This document shows positions 1-5,421 of a DNA stretch of 5,739 bases, piece by piece (the first letter of the stretch is position 1; the number at the start of each line of letters is the position of its first letter). The notes beneath the pieces are model-generated. The model had not been told where the DNA came from and searched no databases. It saw nothing but the letters and a program-made list of their open reading frames with translations. The translations under genes and the position numbers were made by a program. The DNA lies in contig JAAYXN010000034.1 of NCBI GenBank assembly GCA_012515885.1, positions 1-5,739 of the forward strand, in the 5' to 3' direction. The DNA comes from Rhodococcus sp. (in: high G+C Gram-positive bacteria) (GTDB lineage: Bacteria; Actinomycetota; Actinomycetes; Mycobacteriales; Mycobacteriaceae).

Positions 1-70
1 ACACACCGGAATCGATCATGGCGAAGAAACTATCGCGCACTGCCTCGAGTGTCGGCGCACTTCCCGTCAC
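1..70 (-). CDS. 5' end of a minus-strand gene leaving the window, possibly a SnoaL/limonene-epoxide-hydrolase-like protein
   Basis: Reading leftwards from a GTG at 70-68 gives 23 uninterrupted codons to the window edge, beginning VTGSAPTLEAVRDSFFAMID. An AGGTGG Shine-Dalgarno-like sequence lies 6 bases before the GTG. The helix-like start (LEAVRDSFFAMIDSG) resembles the first helix of NTF2-like folds (SnoaL-like or limonene-1,2-epoxide hydrolase families), which often begin with a similar amphipathic segment. That resemblance rests on about 20 residues and is only a guess. About two thirds of third codon positions are G or C, so coding support is moderate. It has the same orientation as the AhpD-fold gene at 158-709 and lies 87 bases downstream of it, so the two may be co-transcribed unless the dyads between them terminate transcription. 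Confidence 0.42.
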   Translation of the reverse strand, partial: MTGSAPTLEAVRDSFFAMIDSGV

Positions 71-111
71 GACACACCACCTACCCCCTGATCAGGAGCC
101 GTGGTGCATCG

Positions 112-160
112 ACCGGTTGACCCCGCCCCAGCTGAACCGGTGTGACATTGGTCGGGGTCA
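112..160. repeat. Two overlapping inverted repeats downstream of the AhpD-fold gene
   Basis: ACCGGTT at 112-118 pairs perfectly with AACCGGT at 135-141 (16-base spacer). TGACCCCG at 118-125 pairs perfectly with CGGGGTCA at 153-160 (27-base spacer). The second right arm contains the stop codon of the gene at 158-709. The two structures share position 118 and interleave, so as RNA they would be mutually exclusive. There is no T-run on either side. They could act as a factor-independent-like terminator of the AhpD-fold gene, or the ACCGGTT pair could be an operator for the gene that starts at 70. The sequence alone does not decide. Confidence 0.4.
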
Positions 161-709
161 GAAGTCCCGTTCGAGCCGCAGGGTGCCGATGGTGGTGGCC
201 AATCCGTCGTACTGGGTGATCAGAAGGACGATCTCGATCATGCGCCGGTCGTCGTAGTGGGCGGCGAGGGCGCCCCAGGTGGCGTCCGAGAGGCCTTTCG
301 TCGTGACCACTTCGTCCACTGCGGTCAGTAGTGCACGATGCTTTTCGCTCCACCCCTGAGTATCCGGGCCGGTGATGATCCGGTCCACGATCTCCGGCGT
401 GACACCTGCGCGACGTCCCAATTGGACGTGGTGGTCCATCTCGTACTGGCATTCGCGAAGGTGGGCCACGCGGATGATCACCAGTTCCGCCTCGTGCCGA
501 GGGAGTTTCCCGCCGGGCATGAGCTTCCCCGAGTAGTGCAACCATCCCCGGAACAGTCCGCCGGTGCGGCCGAGCGTGCTGAAGAGGTGGGCGTCGCGTG
601 CGCCCGATGCTGTGGACAGCACACGCCACACGACCCAATTGATCGGACCGAGTTCCTTCAATCGTCCGGGCGGAATTCGGGGTGCCCCGGATGGTTGTCG
701 AGATGTCAC
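158..709 (-). CDS. Carboxymuconolactone decarboxylase / AhpD-fold family protein
   Basis: This 183-residue protein has the helical carboxymuconolactone decarboxylase/AhpD fold core at about residues 65-115: HEAELVIIRVAHLRECQYEM followed by a His pair and LGRRAG. In AhpD the equivalent stretch carries a redox-active C-x2-C and a nearby His. Here only one cysteine is present (C87), with E90 where the second Cys would be and H93/H94 following. A thiol peroxidase relay is therefore unlikely; the E/H arrangement is common in the wider family of catabolic and uncharacterised members. It should be cytosolic, since no signal or membrane segment is visible. The start chosen is GTG at 709, because AGGAGG lies 4 bases upstream of it. 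A longer frame open from an ATG at 757 has no comparable ribosome binding site. It is divergent from the flavoenzyme gene at 854 across 144 bases, suggesting shared control and perhaps one pathway. Substrate unknown. Confidence 0.85.
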   Translation of the reverse strand: MTSRQPSGAPRIPPGRLKELGPINWVVWRVLSTASGARDAHLFSTLGRTGGLFRGWLHYSGKLMPGGKLPRHEAELVIIRVAHLRECQYEMDHHVQLGRRAGVTPEIVDRIITGPDTQGWSEKHRALLTAVDEVVTTKGLSDATWGALAAHYDDRRMIEIVLLITQYDGLATTIGTLRLERDF

Positions 710-853
710 CGTGCCTCCTGCGTCGAGTACCCGTCGTCGCGGTACGTGGGCGAGCATACGTAACGTGGGTCACGCCTCGAGTCGCATCACCATATAGATT
801 CGTTCGGGGCGTGCACTTCACGCCATGGACAGCGATCACGCCAGGAGTCGGGA
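710..853. promoter_or_regulatory. Divergent intergenic region with candidate promoters and a repeated TACGTGGG element
   Basis: The region separates two divergent genes. On the plus strand, TAGATT at 795-800 fits the actinobacterial TANNNT -10 form and would give a leader of about 47 bases before the ATG at 854; no good -35 is seen. On the minus strand, TATGCT (positions 758-753) is a -10 candidate for the AhpD-fold gene. TACGTGGG at 743-750 recurs as TAACGTGGG at 761-769, overlapping this area, with a TACGTA palindrome at 757-762 between them. A regulator binding these repeats could control both genes. This is inference from pattern only. Confidence 0.35.
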
Positions 854-2512
854 ATGTCAGCGAACGCAGATGTCATCGTCGTCGGAGCCGGTTTGGCCGG
901 ATTGGTCGCCACCCACGAGTTGGTGAAAGCCGGCAAGCGTGTGGTGATCGTGGACCAGGAGAACGAGGCCAACCTCGGCGGCCAGGCATTCTGGTCGCTC
1001 GGTGGGTTGTTCCTCGTCGACTCGCCGGAGCAGCGACGCATTGGCATCAAGGATTCGCGCGAACTCGCAATGCAGGACTGGATGGGATCTGCCGGATTCG
1101 ACCGTGAGCGAGACGATCATTGGGGACGGCAGTGGGCGCAGGCGTACGTCGAGTTCGCGGCCGGCGAGAAGCGTTCGTACCTTTCCGAACTCGGACTGAA
1201 GTTGATGCCGAATGTGGGCTGGGCAGAACGTGGTTCGGGCCTGGCCAACGGGCACGGCAACTCCGTGCCCCGCTTTCACATTGCCTGGGGGACAGGCCCC
1301 GAGGTGGTGCGCGTATTCCGGGAACCGGTGCTGCGCGCTGTCGCGGATGGTCTCGTGACGTTCGCGTACCGGCACCAGGTCGATGAGCTGATCGTGGAAG
1401 ACGGTGCCGCCGTAGGCGTTCGCGGGACGGTCCTCGAGCCGTCGACCGAAGAGCGTGGAGTCGCGTCGTCCCGAACCGCAGTCGGCGAGTTCGAACTCCG
1501 GGCTCGGGCAGTAGTCGTCACGTCAGGCGGAATCGGTGCCAATCAGGAACTCGTGCGACAGAACTGGCCGGTCGACCGGATGGGGCCCATGCCGGACAAC
1601 ATGATCTGCGGCGTGCCGGCGCATGTCGACGGACGGATGCTCGGCATCACCGAAGGTGCCGGCGGCAACATCGTCAACAGGGATCGCATGTGGCACTACA
1701 CCGAAGGCATCAAGAACTGGGATCCGATCTGGCCGAACCACGGCATCCGCATCATTCCCGGCCCGTCGTCGCTGTGGCTCGACGCGACCGGTCGACGCAT
1801 GCCGATACCCGCCTTCCCCGGATTCGACTCTCTCGGAACACTCGAACACATCGCGCGTTCCGGTCACGACTACACGTGGTTCATCCTGACCCAGGCCATC
1901 ATCGAGAAGGAATTCGCGCTGTCGGGCTCCGAACAGAACCCGGACATGACCGGGAAGGACTTCAAACTTCTACTGCAGCGGGTGAAGAAGGGTGCGACCG
2001 GTCCCGTCGAGGCATTCAAGGAAAACGGCGAGGACTTCGTGGTTCGCGACAACCTTCGTGACCTCGTGGACGGTATGAATGCAATCGCGCCCGGCCCGCA
2101 GCTGGACTACGAGCAGGTGGAGAAGGAAGTGGCCGCGCGTGATCGTGAACTCGACAACGCGTACACCAAGGACATGCAGATCATGTCGATTCGTAATGCT
2201 CAGAATTTCTTGCCGGACAAGGTGACCCGAGTCGCGAAGCTGCACAAGCTACAAGACCCGAAGTTCGGTCCGATGATTGCCGTGCGTCTGAATCTGTTGA
2301 CACGCAAGACCTTGGGCGGTCTCGAGACCAACCTCGATTCGCAGGTGATGCGTCCCGACGGTAGTGCGTTCGACGGTTTGTACGCGGCCGGTGAGGTCGC
2401 CGGATTCGGCGGCGGTGGCGTCCACGGCTACAACGCCCTCGAGGGCACCTTCCTCGGAGGGTGCATCTTCTCGGGCCGGGCGGCGGGACGGGCGCTCGGG
2501 CGTTCGCTGTAG
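854..2512 (+). CDS. FAD-binding dehydrogenase, fumarate reductase / ketosteroid dehydrogenase type (COG3573-like)
   Basis: A 552-residue flavoprotein. The N-terminal Rossmann motif GAGLAG (residues 11-16) follows a hydrophobic beta strand; acidic D34/E36 at the end of the second strand would bind the FAD ribose. GGQAFWSLGG (42-51) matches the segment after it in this superfamily. A further flavin-contact strand VVTSGGIGAN is at 221-230. TLGGLETN (486-493) and the C-terminal GLYAAGEVAG (508-517), then GGGVHGYNALEG and GGC (about 520-537), are the classical FAD-closing motifs of fumarate reductase flavoprotein relatives. The length is close to Rv0785 of M. tuberculosis (about 566 residues), a family annotated only as FAD-binding dehydrogenase. 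Likely a cytosolic enzyme that adds or removes hydrogen across a C=C bond, substrate unknown; a steroid or other ring substrate is possible but not shown. The ATG at 854 has AGGAG six bases upstream. It is divergent from the AhpD-fold gene and convergent with the gene at 2529-3392. Confidence 0.92.
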   Translation: MSANADVIVVGAGLAGLVATHELVKAGKRVVIVDQENEANLGGQAFWSLGGLFLVDSPEQRRIGIKDSRELAMQDWMGSAGFDRERDDHWGRQWAQAYVEFAAGEKRSYLSELGLKLMPNVGWAERGSGLANGHGNSVPRFHIAWGTGPEVVRVFREPVLRAVADGLVTFAYRHQVDELIVEDGAAVGVRGTVLEPSTEERGVASSRTAVGEFELRARAVVVTSGGIGANQELVRQNWPVDRMGPMPDNMICGVPAHVDGRMLGITEGAGGNIVNRDRMWHYTEGIKNWDPIWPNHGIRIIPGPSSLWLDATGRRMPIPAFPGFDSLGTLEHIARSGHDYTWFILTQAIIEKEFALSGSEQNPDMTGKDFKLLLQRVKKGATGPVEAFKENGEDFVVRDNLRDLVDGMNAIAPGPQLDYEQVEKEVAARDRELDNAYTKDMQIMSIRNAQNFLPDKVTRVAKLHKLQDPKFGPMIAVRLNLLTRKTLGGLETNLDSQVMRPDGSAFDGLYAAGEVAGFGGGGVHGYNALEGTFLGGCIFSGRAAGRALGRSL

Positions 2513-2522
2513 CGCCCGTCCC
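2485..2522. terminator. Shared bidirectional terminator hairpin between convergent genes
   Basis: GGGACGGGCGCT at 2485-2496 and AGCGCCCGTCCC at 2511-2522 are perfect 12-base complements around a 14-base loop. The structure includes the last codons and part of the TAG stop (2510-2512) of the flavoenzyme gene and ends 6 bases before the stop of the convergent gene at 2529. No T-run follows on either strand, which is common for GC-rich actinobacterial terminators. Because a dyad folds in both transcripts, it can end both genes. Confidence 0.75.
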
Positions 2523-2528
2523 TGCCGG

Positions 2529-3392
2529 TCAGGGGTTCGGCATTTCCTTGATTGCGGCTTCGTCGATCTCGGGCAGGTCGAGGGGCTCGCCGAACCCCTG
2601 GTAGCGCACTACCTGCGTTCCGTCGGACTCCTTGAGGATCCTGCCGGATTCATCGACCCAGTAGTCCTTGGTGTCCGGAATCATCGACGCCATCATGTCG
2701 ATCGCCTGCTCCGTCATCTCGGGAGTAGCACCCTCGGATCCTTGCCCGGCTGACATGCCTTCCAAAGACTTCTCGGCGAACGCCCGCGTGTCCAACGTCG
2801 CGACGAAGTGTGTGGCGTCGACACCGTCCACCTGTTCGGTTCCCGCCTCCTTCACGTCCTTCGCGAGATCGAGGAACGACCGTGCGTACTCGGGGTCCAT
2901 GTTCTGTGTCAGATTCGGAGCCATCTGCGATTCGCTCGCGGGCACGCGGTACCACTGGTCGCCCTCGGCGAACGGAGTGTCCTCGGCGAATTGGACCAGG
3001 ATTTCGTCCCCGCGCATGAACATGGTGGATGACACGCCGGTCATGGGATTCTTCGGCATCTCGGTGTACATGATGTCGTTCGCATGATCCATCAGCGACG
3101 TTCGCTCGACGCCGTCCCTGGTGGTCGTCATCGTTACCGGGCCGTCCGCCATGGTGAACTCCACCGCGGCCGCGAGCCGCTCCGCGGGGGTATCAGCTTC
3201 GGCGAAGGCGGAATTGGTGCCAGATGCGCTCTCCGAGTCGTCGCCTCCGAACACGGCAAACCCGGCGCCGGCAGCAACCACGGCCGCTACGAGGACTCCA
3301 CCGACGATCAGGGGCCCACGCTTGGAGGCAGGTGCCGGCGGCGGGGGCGTGGTCTCGTTCTCTTGGATCGGTGCGTCTTGGGTCGGCTGCAT
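2529..3392 (-). CDS. Membrane-anchored protein with LppX/LprG-like extracytoplasmic domain
   Basis: A 287-residue protein in three parts. There is a short hydrophilic, proline-rich N-terminus with TTPPPPAPASKR at 14-25. One hydrophobic helix follows at about 27-49 (LIVGGVLVAAVVAAGAGFAV). An outer domain begins after an acidic linker. The outer domain pattern (DQWYRVP at 145-151, a VDGVDATHFVATLD strand pair at 188-201, YWVDESGRILKES at 244-256, RYQGFGEPLDLPEID at 263-277) resembles the LppX_LprAFG family, beta-sheet proteins that carry lipids to the mycobacterial envelope. Unlike those lipoproteins it has no cysteine at all, so no lipobox, and should be a single-pass anchored protein facing outward. 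The ATG at 3392 is preferred: AGGGGG lies 8 bases upstream, and the 16 codons added by the ATG at 3440 have little third-position GC bias. The lipid role is inferred from the family. It lies 142 bases downstream of ramB in the same direction but probably has its own promoter. Confidence 0.8.
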   Translation of the reverse strand: MQPTQDAPIQENETTPPPPAPASKRGPLIVGGVLVAAVVAAGAGFAVFGGDDSESASGTNSAFAEADTPAERLAAAVEFTMADGPVTMTTTRDGVERTSLMDHANDIMYTEMPKNPMTGVSSTMFMRGDEILVQFAEDTPFAEGDQWYRVPASESQMAPNLTQNMDPEYARSFLDLAKDVKEAGTEQVDGVDATHFVATLDTRAFAEKSLEGMSAGQGSEGATPEMTEQAIDMMASMIPDTKDYWVDESGRILKESDGTQVVRYQGFGEPLDLPEIDEAAIKEMPNP

Positions 3393-3444
3393 AGGATCGT
3401 CCCCCTGTTTCAGGAACCGGCGTCTACCGGTTGGTGTCATAGGA

Positions 3445-3458
3445 CCGGCATATACCGG
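3445..3458 (-). promoter_or_regulatory. Candidate promoter/operator of the LppX-like gene
   Basis: CCGGCATATACCGG is a near-perfect 14-base palindrome (12 of 14 positions symmetric) 53 bases upstream of the chosen ATG at 3392. On the minus strand its centre reads TATATG, a possible -10 element, with a poor -35 (TTATCG) 17 bases further up. Transcription would then start near 3442, giving a leader of about 50 bases. A palindrome covering the -10 would suit a repressor. No known regulator is recognised. Confidence 0.35.
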
Positions 3459-3534
3459 ATCGGCTGCGCAACGATAACGGACGCCGCAGTCACGCAGTCC
3501 GGTGACCTTCCTAACAGTGGGTAGTCGATACCTG

Positions 3535-4947
3535 CTATCGAATGACGTAAGGCGACACCGAACTTCGGTGCTCGCTGATGTCGAGATCCTTGCCCAGAGG
3601 TGGGAAGGCACGTTGTGGGCAGTTGAGTCGTTCGCACACACGGCAGCCTGCGCCGATGGGTGTTCCCGGGTTCGACTCGTCGAGGTCGAGACCGTCGCCG
3701 TAGACGAGGCGGTGGGCATGACGGATTTCGCAGCCGAGCCCGATGGCGAACGTCTTGCCCGGCTGTCCATATCGCGCTGCTCGACGTTCGACAGTGCGCG
3801 CGATCCAGAGGTAGCGGCGCCCGTCGGGCATCTGAGCGATCTGGTTCAGGATCTTGCCGGGGTACGCGAAGGTCTCGTACACGTTCCACAACGGGCAGGT
3901 GCCCCCACTGGTGGAGAAGTGGAATCCGGTCGCGGACTGCCGTTTCGACATGTTCCCGGCGCGATCGACGCGCACGAACATGAACGGAACGCCGCGTAGC
4001 TTGGGGCGCTGCAGCGTCGACAGACGGTGACACACCGTTTCGTAACTCACCGAGTAGAAGGCAGAGAGGCGCTCGATGTCGTAGCGGAAGTCTTCGGCGA
4101 CGTCGTGGAACTGGCCGTAGGGGAGCACCGTTGCTGCGGCGAAGTAGTTGGCCAGGCCCAGGCGCGCGAGCGCCACCGACGAGTCGCTCGTGAAGTTGCC
4201 CTCCGCGACCAACTTGTCGATCAACTCTCCATGTTCCAGATAGGCGAGTTCGGTGGCGAACTTGAACACCTGCTGTCCCCCGGACAGATGCGGGGCGATG
4301 TCCAGGACCCTCGTTTCGGGGTCGTACCGGTGCAGCACGCCCTCGCCGAGGTCGATGCGTGTCTGGATCTGCACATCGTGCACCGACTGGAGCCGTCGGG
4401 CGACCTCTCCGGCCACATCACCGCGGTGGAACCGCATCCGGGCAGTCAGCTCTTCGGCTGCCGTGTCCAGTTCGTGCAGGTAGTTCTGCCGCTGATAGAA
4501 GTAGTCGCGCACTTCCTCGTGAGGCATCGTGATCGCGCCGCTGCCGCTGCCGTCGCTGAAGCGATCCTCGGTCGCGGCGGCCAACTGCGCTGTGGTGTTC
4601 CGGAACCGGCGATGCATGTTGACCATCGCCTTCGCCAGACCGGGATGAGTGGAGACCATGTCGGCGATCTCCTGGGCGTCCGCCTCGATGCCCATCTCCT
4701 GGTCGAGGGCTACCTCTCGCATCTCGGCGATCAGGCGGGTGTCGTCCTGCGACGAGAAGAAGGTGGTGTCGACGCCGAACACTTCACTGATCCGCAGCAA
4801 CACTGGCACTGTCAGAGGGCGGACGTCGTGCTCGATCTGGTTGAGGTAGCTGGCAGAGATTTCCAACGTCTTCGCGAGGGCGGCCTGACTCATCGCACGC
4901 TCGGTCCGTAGCTGACGGAGCCTGGCACCCACGAAGGTCTTCGACAT
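3535..4947 (-). CDS. ramB: RamB, transcriptional regulator of acetate/glyoxylate metabolism (XRE/ScfR family)
   Basis: A 470-residue protein that aligns nearly end to end with Rv0465c (RamB) of M. tuberculosis and with C. glutamicum RamB (about 474 residues), compared from memory. Residues 8-64 are an XRE-type helix-turn-helix (RQLRTERAMSQAALAKTLEI, then SASYLNQIEHDVRPLT). Roughly 190-315 is an IrrE/ImmA-like region; the zinc protease HExxH is replaced by TELAY (232-236), so it is not expected to be a peptidase. About 318-465 is the ScfR (DUF2083) ligand domain with C351 (CPLWNVYE), C406 (GLGCEIRH) and C435/C438/C443 (CRVCERLNC). RamB represses aceA and other acetate genes in Corynebacterium and controls icl1 in M. 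tuberculosis. Here it is divergent from aceA and a small ORF. A GGAG sits only 3 bases before the ATG, and a possible promoter is placed so that the ATG itself would be the transcript start. Confidence 0.95.
   Translation of the reverse strand: MSKTFVGARLRQLRTERAMSQAALAKTLEISASYLNQIEHDVRPLTVPVLLRISEVFGVDTTFFSSQDDTRLIAEMREVALDQEMGIEADAQEIADMVSTHPGLAKAMVNMHRRFRNTTAQLAAATEDRFSDGSGSGAITMPHEEVRDYFYQRQNYLHELDTAAEELTARMRFHRGDVAGEVARRLQSVHDVQIQTRIDLGEGVLHRYDPETRVLDIAPHLSGGQQVFKFATELAYLEHGELIDKLVAEGNFTSDSSVALARLGLANYFAAATVLPYGQFHDVAEDFRYDIERLSAFYSVSYETVCHRLSTLQRPKLRGVPFMFVRVDRAGNMSKRQSATGFHFSTSGGTCPLWNVYETFAYPGKILNQIAQMPDGRRYLWIARTVERRAARYGQPGKTFAIGLGCEIRHAHRLVYGDGLDLDESNPGTPIGAGCRVCERLNCPQRAFPPLGKDLDISEHRSSVSPYVIR
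3552..3575 (-). terminator. Hairpin overlapping the 3' end of ramB
   Basis: CACCGAA at 3556-3562 and TTCGGTG at 3564-3570 are perfect complements. They are extended by GCGA (3552-3555) with TCGC (3572-3575), with one bulged base. The structure lies inside the last codons of ramB, ending 15 bases before its stop codon. It could terminate ramB transcripts or stabilise their 3' end, separating ramB from the LppX-like gene. There is no T-run, so an incidental coding-sequence dyad is not excluded. Confidence 0.4.
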
Positions 4948-4953
4948 TTCTCC

Positions 4954-4982
4954 AGGCTACGAGCGGGTCCAGGCGTTCGCAA
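4954..4982 (-). promoter_or_regulatory. Candidate ramB promoter, possibly for a leaderless transcript
   Basis: On the minus strand TTGCGA (4982-4977) and TAGCCT (4959-4954) are separated by exactly 17 bases and fit -35 and TANNNT -10 forms. A start 7 bases after the -10 would fall on the A of the ramB ATG at 4947, giving a leaderless mRNA, which is common in mycobacteria and relatives. The -35 matches a TTCGCAA motif proposed as a RamB half-site. Confidence 0.4.
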
Positions 4983-4995
4983 CGGATCATTCGCA
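4976..4995. promoter_or_regulatory. Tandem TTCGCA motifs upstream of ramB, candidate autoregulatory operator
   Basis: TTCGCAA at 4976-4982 and TTCGCA at 4990-4995 are direct repeats with starts 14 bases apart. The same TTCGCAA starts at 5371, where it runs into the best RamB consensus match before aceA. GCAA is the core of the published corynebacterial RamB motif (A-A/G-AACTTTGCAAA). RamB autoregulation is known in relatives, so these are plausible weak sites. Each repeat alone is a poor match to the whole motif. Confidence 0.4.
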
Positions 4996-5013
4996 GGATT
5001 AGCCACGGGATGA

Positions 5014-5169
5014 GTGGGCCTTTCGATCACCGGGCTCGTGAACTGGGCGTCGGGATTCTGGGGGCAGTTGCTTTTCGCCGTGCCGTTGGCGGCCGTTGCG
5101 TTCGTCATCGCCACGGTGCAGTACGCCCGGACGCCGATGCGCCGATCGACAACTCCCGCCGCTCGGTAG
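5014..5169 (+). CDS. Small single-pass membrane protein, unrecognised (51 residues)
   Basis: From GTG at 5014 to TAG at 5167-5169 the frame encodes 51 residues, including a hydrophobic stretch at about 15-37 (FWGQLLFAVPLAAVAFVIAT) followed by a basic tail with R39, R43, R44 and R51. By the positive-inside rule the C-terminus would be cytoplasmic. About 84% of its third codon positions are G or C (8 of 51 end in A or T), which is strong evidence for a real gene in this genome and better than the overlapping longer open frames. The start is uncertain: GTG 5014 has only a weak GGGA three bases upstream, and an internal GTG at 5038 would give 43 residues and keep the membrane helix. It is divergent from ramB (66 bases between starts) and points toward aceA, 370 bases upstream of it. 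I recognise no family; a role in acetate or glyoxylate metabolism would be inference from position only. Confidence 0.6.
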   Translation: MGLSITGLVNWASGFWGQLLFAVPLAAVAFVIATVQYARTPMRRSTTPAAR

Positions 5170-5180
5170 TTCTCCCTGCT

Positions 5181-5196
5181 GGTGATTGTGCTCACA
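5181..5196. promoter_or_regulatory. CRP/GlxR-like cAMP receptor protein site
   Basis: GGTGATTGTGCTCACA matches 9 of the 10 defined bases of the consensus TGTGA-N6-TCACA shared by E. coli CRP, mycobacterial CRP and corynebacterial GlxR. GlxR is known to bind upstream of glyoxylate genes in C. glutamicum. The site is just past the small ORF and 343 bases before aceA, far for a classical activator site. Its right arm also pairs with GTGTGAG at 5213-5219 (7-base inverted repeat with CTCACAC at 5191-5197). Confidence 0.6.
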
Positions 5197-5284
5197 CGCG
5201 ATCACGTGGGTGGTGTGAGGTCGAGTCGACGTCCCTCGTATCCGGGCGGTGAAAACGGTGACTGTTCAAGTAGTCGGCGCCGGT

Positions 5285-5321
5285 CGTTAACCCCGAGGTA
5301 GATACCTACTTGCGGGTAACG
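5285..5321. repeat. Interrupted 37-base dyad upstream of aceA
   Basis: The inner arms AGGTA (5296-5300) and TACCT (5303-5307) flank GA. The outer arms CGTTA+CCC (5285-5289 and 5291-5293) pair with GGGTAACG (5314-5321), leaving A5290 bulged and a few central mismatches. ACCCCG at 5290-5295 also fits the loose C-run motif described for the activator RamA, a weak hint. It is either a compound protein-binding site or a folded leader, depending on where transcription starts. Confidence 0.45.
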
Positions 5322-5334
5322 AGCGAGGGGGGAT

Positions 5335-5361
5335 GGACCCTCCCAAGCGCCTGCTTGGTCC
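5335..5361. repeat. Nested inverted repeats upstream of aceA
   Basis: CCAAGC (5343-5348) and GCTTGG (5353-5358) are perfect complements around GCCT. GGACC (5335-5339) and GGTCC (5357-5361) form an outer pair sharing two bases with the first, so the two are alternatives. The function is not evident. Confidence 0.4.
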
Positions 5362-5374
5362 GTTGATTCATTCG

Positions 5375-5387
5375 CAAACTTAGCAAG
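5375..5387 (+). promoter_or_regulatory. Candidate RamB operator of aceA
   Basis: CAAACTTAGCAAG matches the corynebacterial RamB motif A-A/G-AACTTTGCAAA at 10 of 13 positions, including AACTT and GCAA. It lies 152 bases before the aceA start and is immediately preceded by TTCGCAA (5371-5377), the motif repeated at the ramB start. RamB is encoded divergently next door, and aceA is its classic target, so the assignment is well supported by context. Confidence 0.6.
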
Positions 5388-5399
5388 GTGGGCTCAAAA

Positions 5400-5421
5400 G
5401 CTAGCCAAGATTGGCATTAGC
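5400..5421. repeat. Dyad with TAGC(C)AA repeats beside the RamB box
   Basis: GCTAGCCAA (5400-5408) pairs with TTGGC (5411-5415) and TAGC (5418-5421), a 9-base dyad interrupted by AT. TTAGCAA occurs at 5380-5386 and again at 5417-5423, with the related CTAGCCAA at 5401-5408 between them. A T-run at 5437-5441 follows, but 15 bases away, too far for a standard terminator. Likely a second binding site for RamB or a co-regulator. Confidence 0.4.

Noticed and set aside
81..839. Long minus-strand open frame of 252 codons across the AhpD-fold gene
   Set aside because: It is arginine/proline/histidine-rich low-complexity sequence typical of a shadow frame in GC-rich DNA and overlaps the better-supported gene at 158-709.
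3393..3770. Upstream extension of the LppX-like frame to a 413-residue protein
   Set aside because: The extension overlaps the 3' end of ramB, has shadow-like composition, and the good ribosome site and family-like architecture start at 3392.
4027..4911. 294-codon plus-strand open frame opposite ramB
   Set aside because: It is the antisense shadow of ramB, rich in V, H, R and L with no recognisable domain, while the ramB strand is unambiguous.
4890..5195. 101-codon minus-strand frame overlapping the ramB start
   Set aside because: It overlaps the confident ramB N-terminus and shows no domain; it is the reverse of the small ORF.
5010..5252. 80-codon plus-strand frame upstream of aceA
   Set aside because: It overlaps the small membrane ORF in another frame, is arginine/histidine-rich and has no hydrophobic or domain pattern; the frame starting at 5014 has the GC3 signature.
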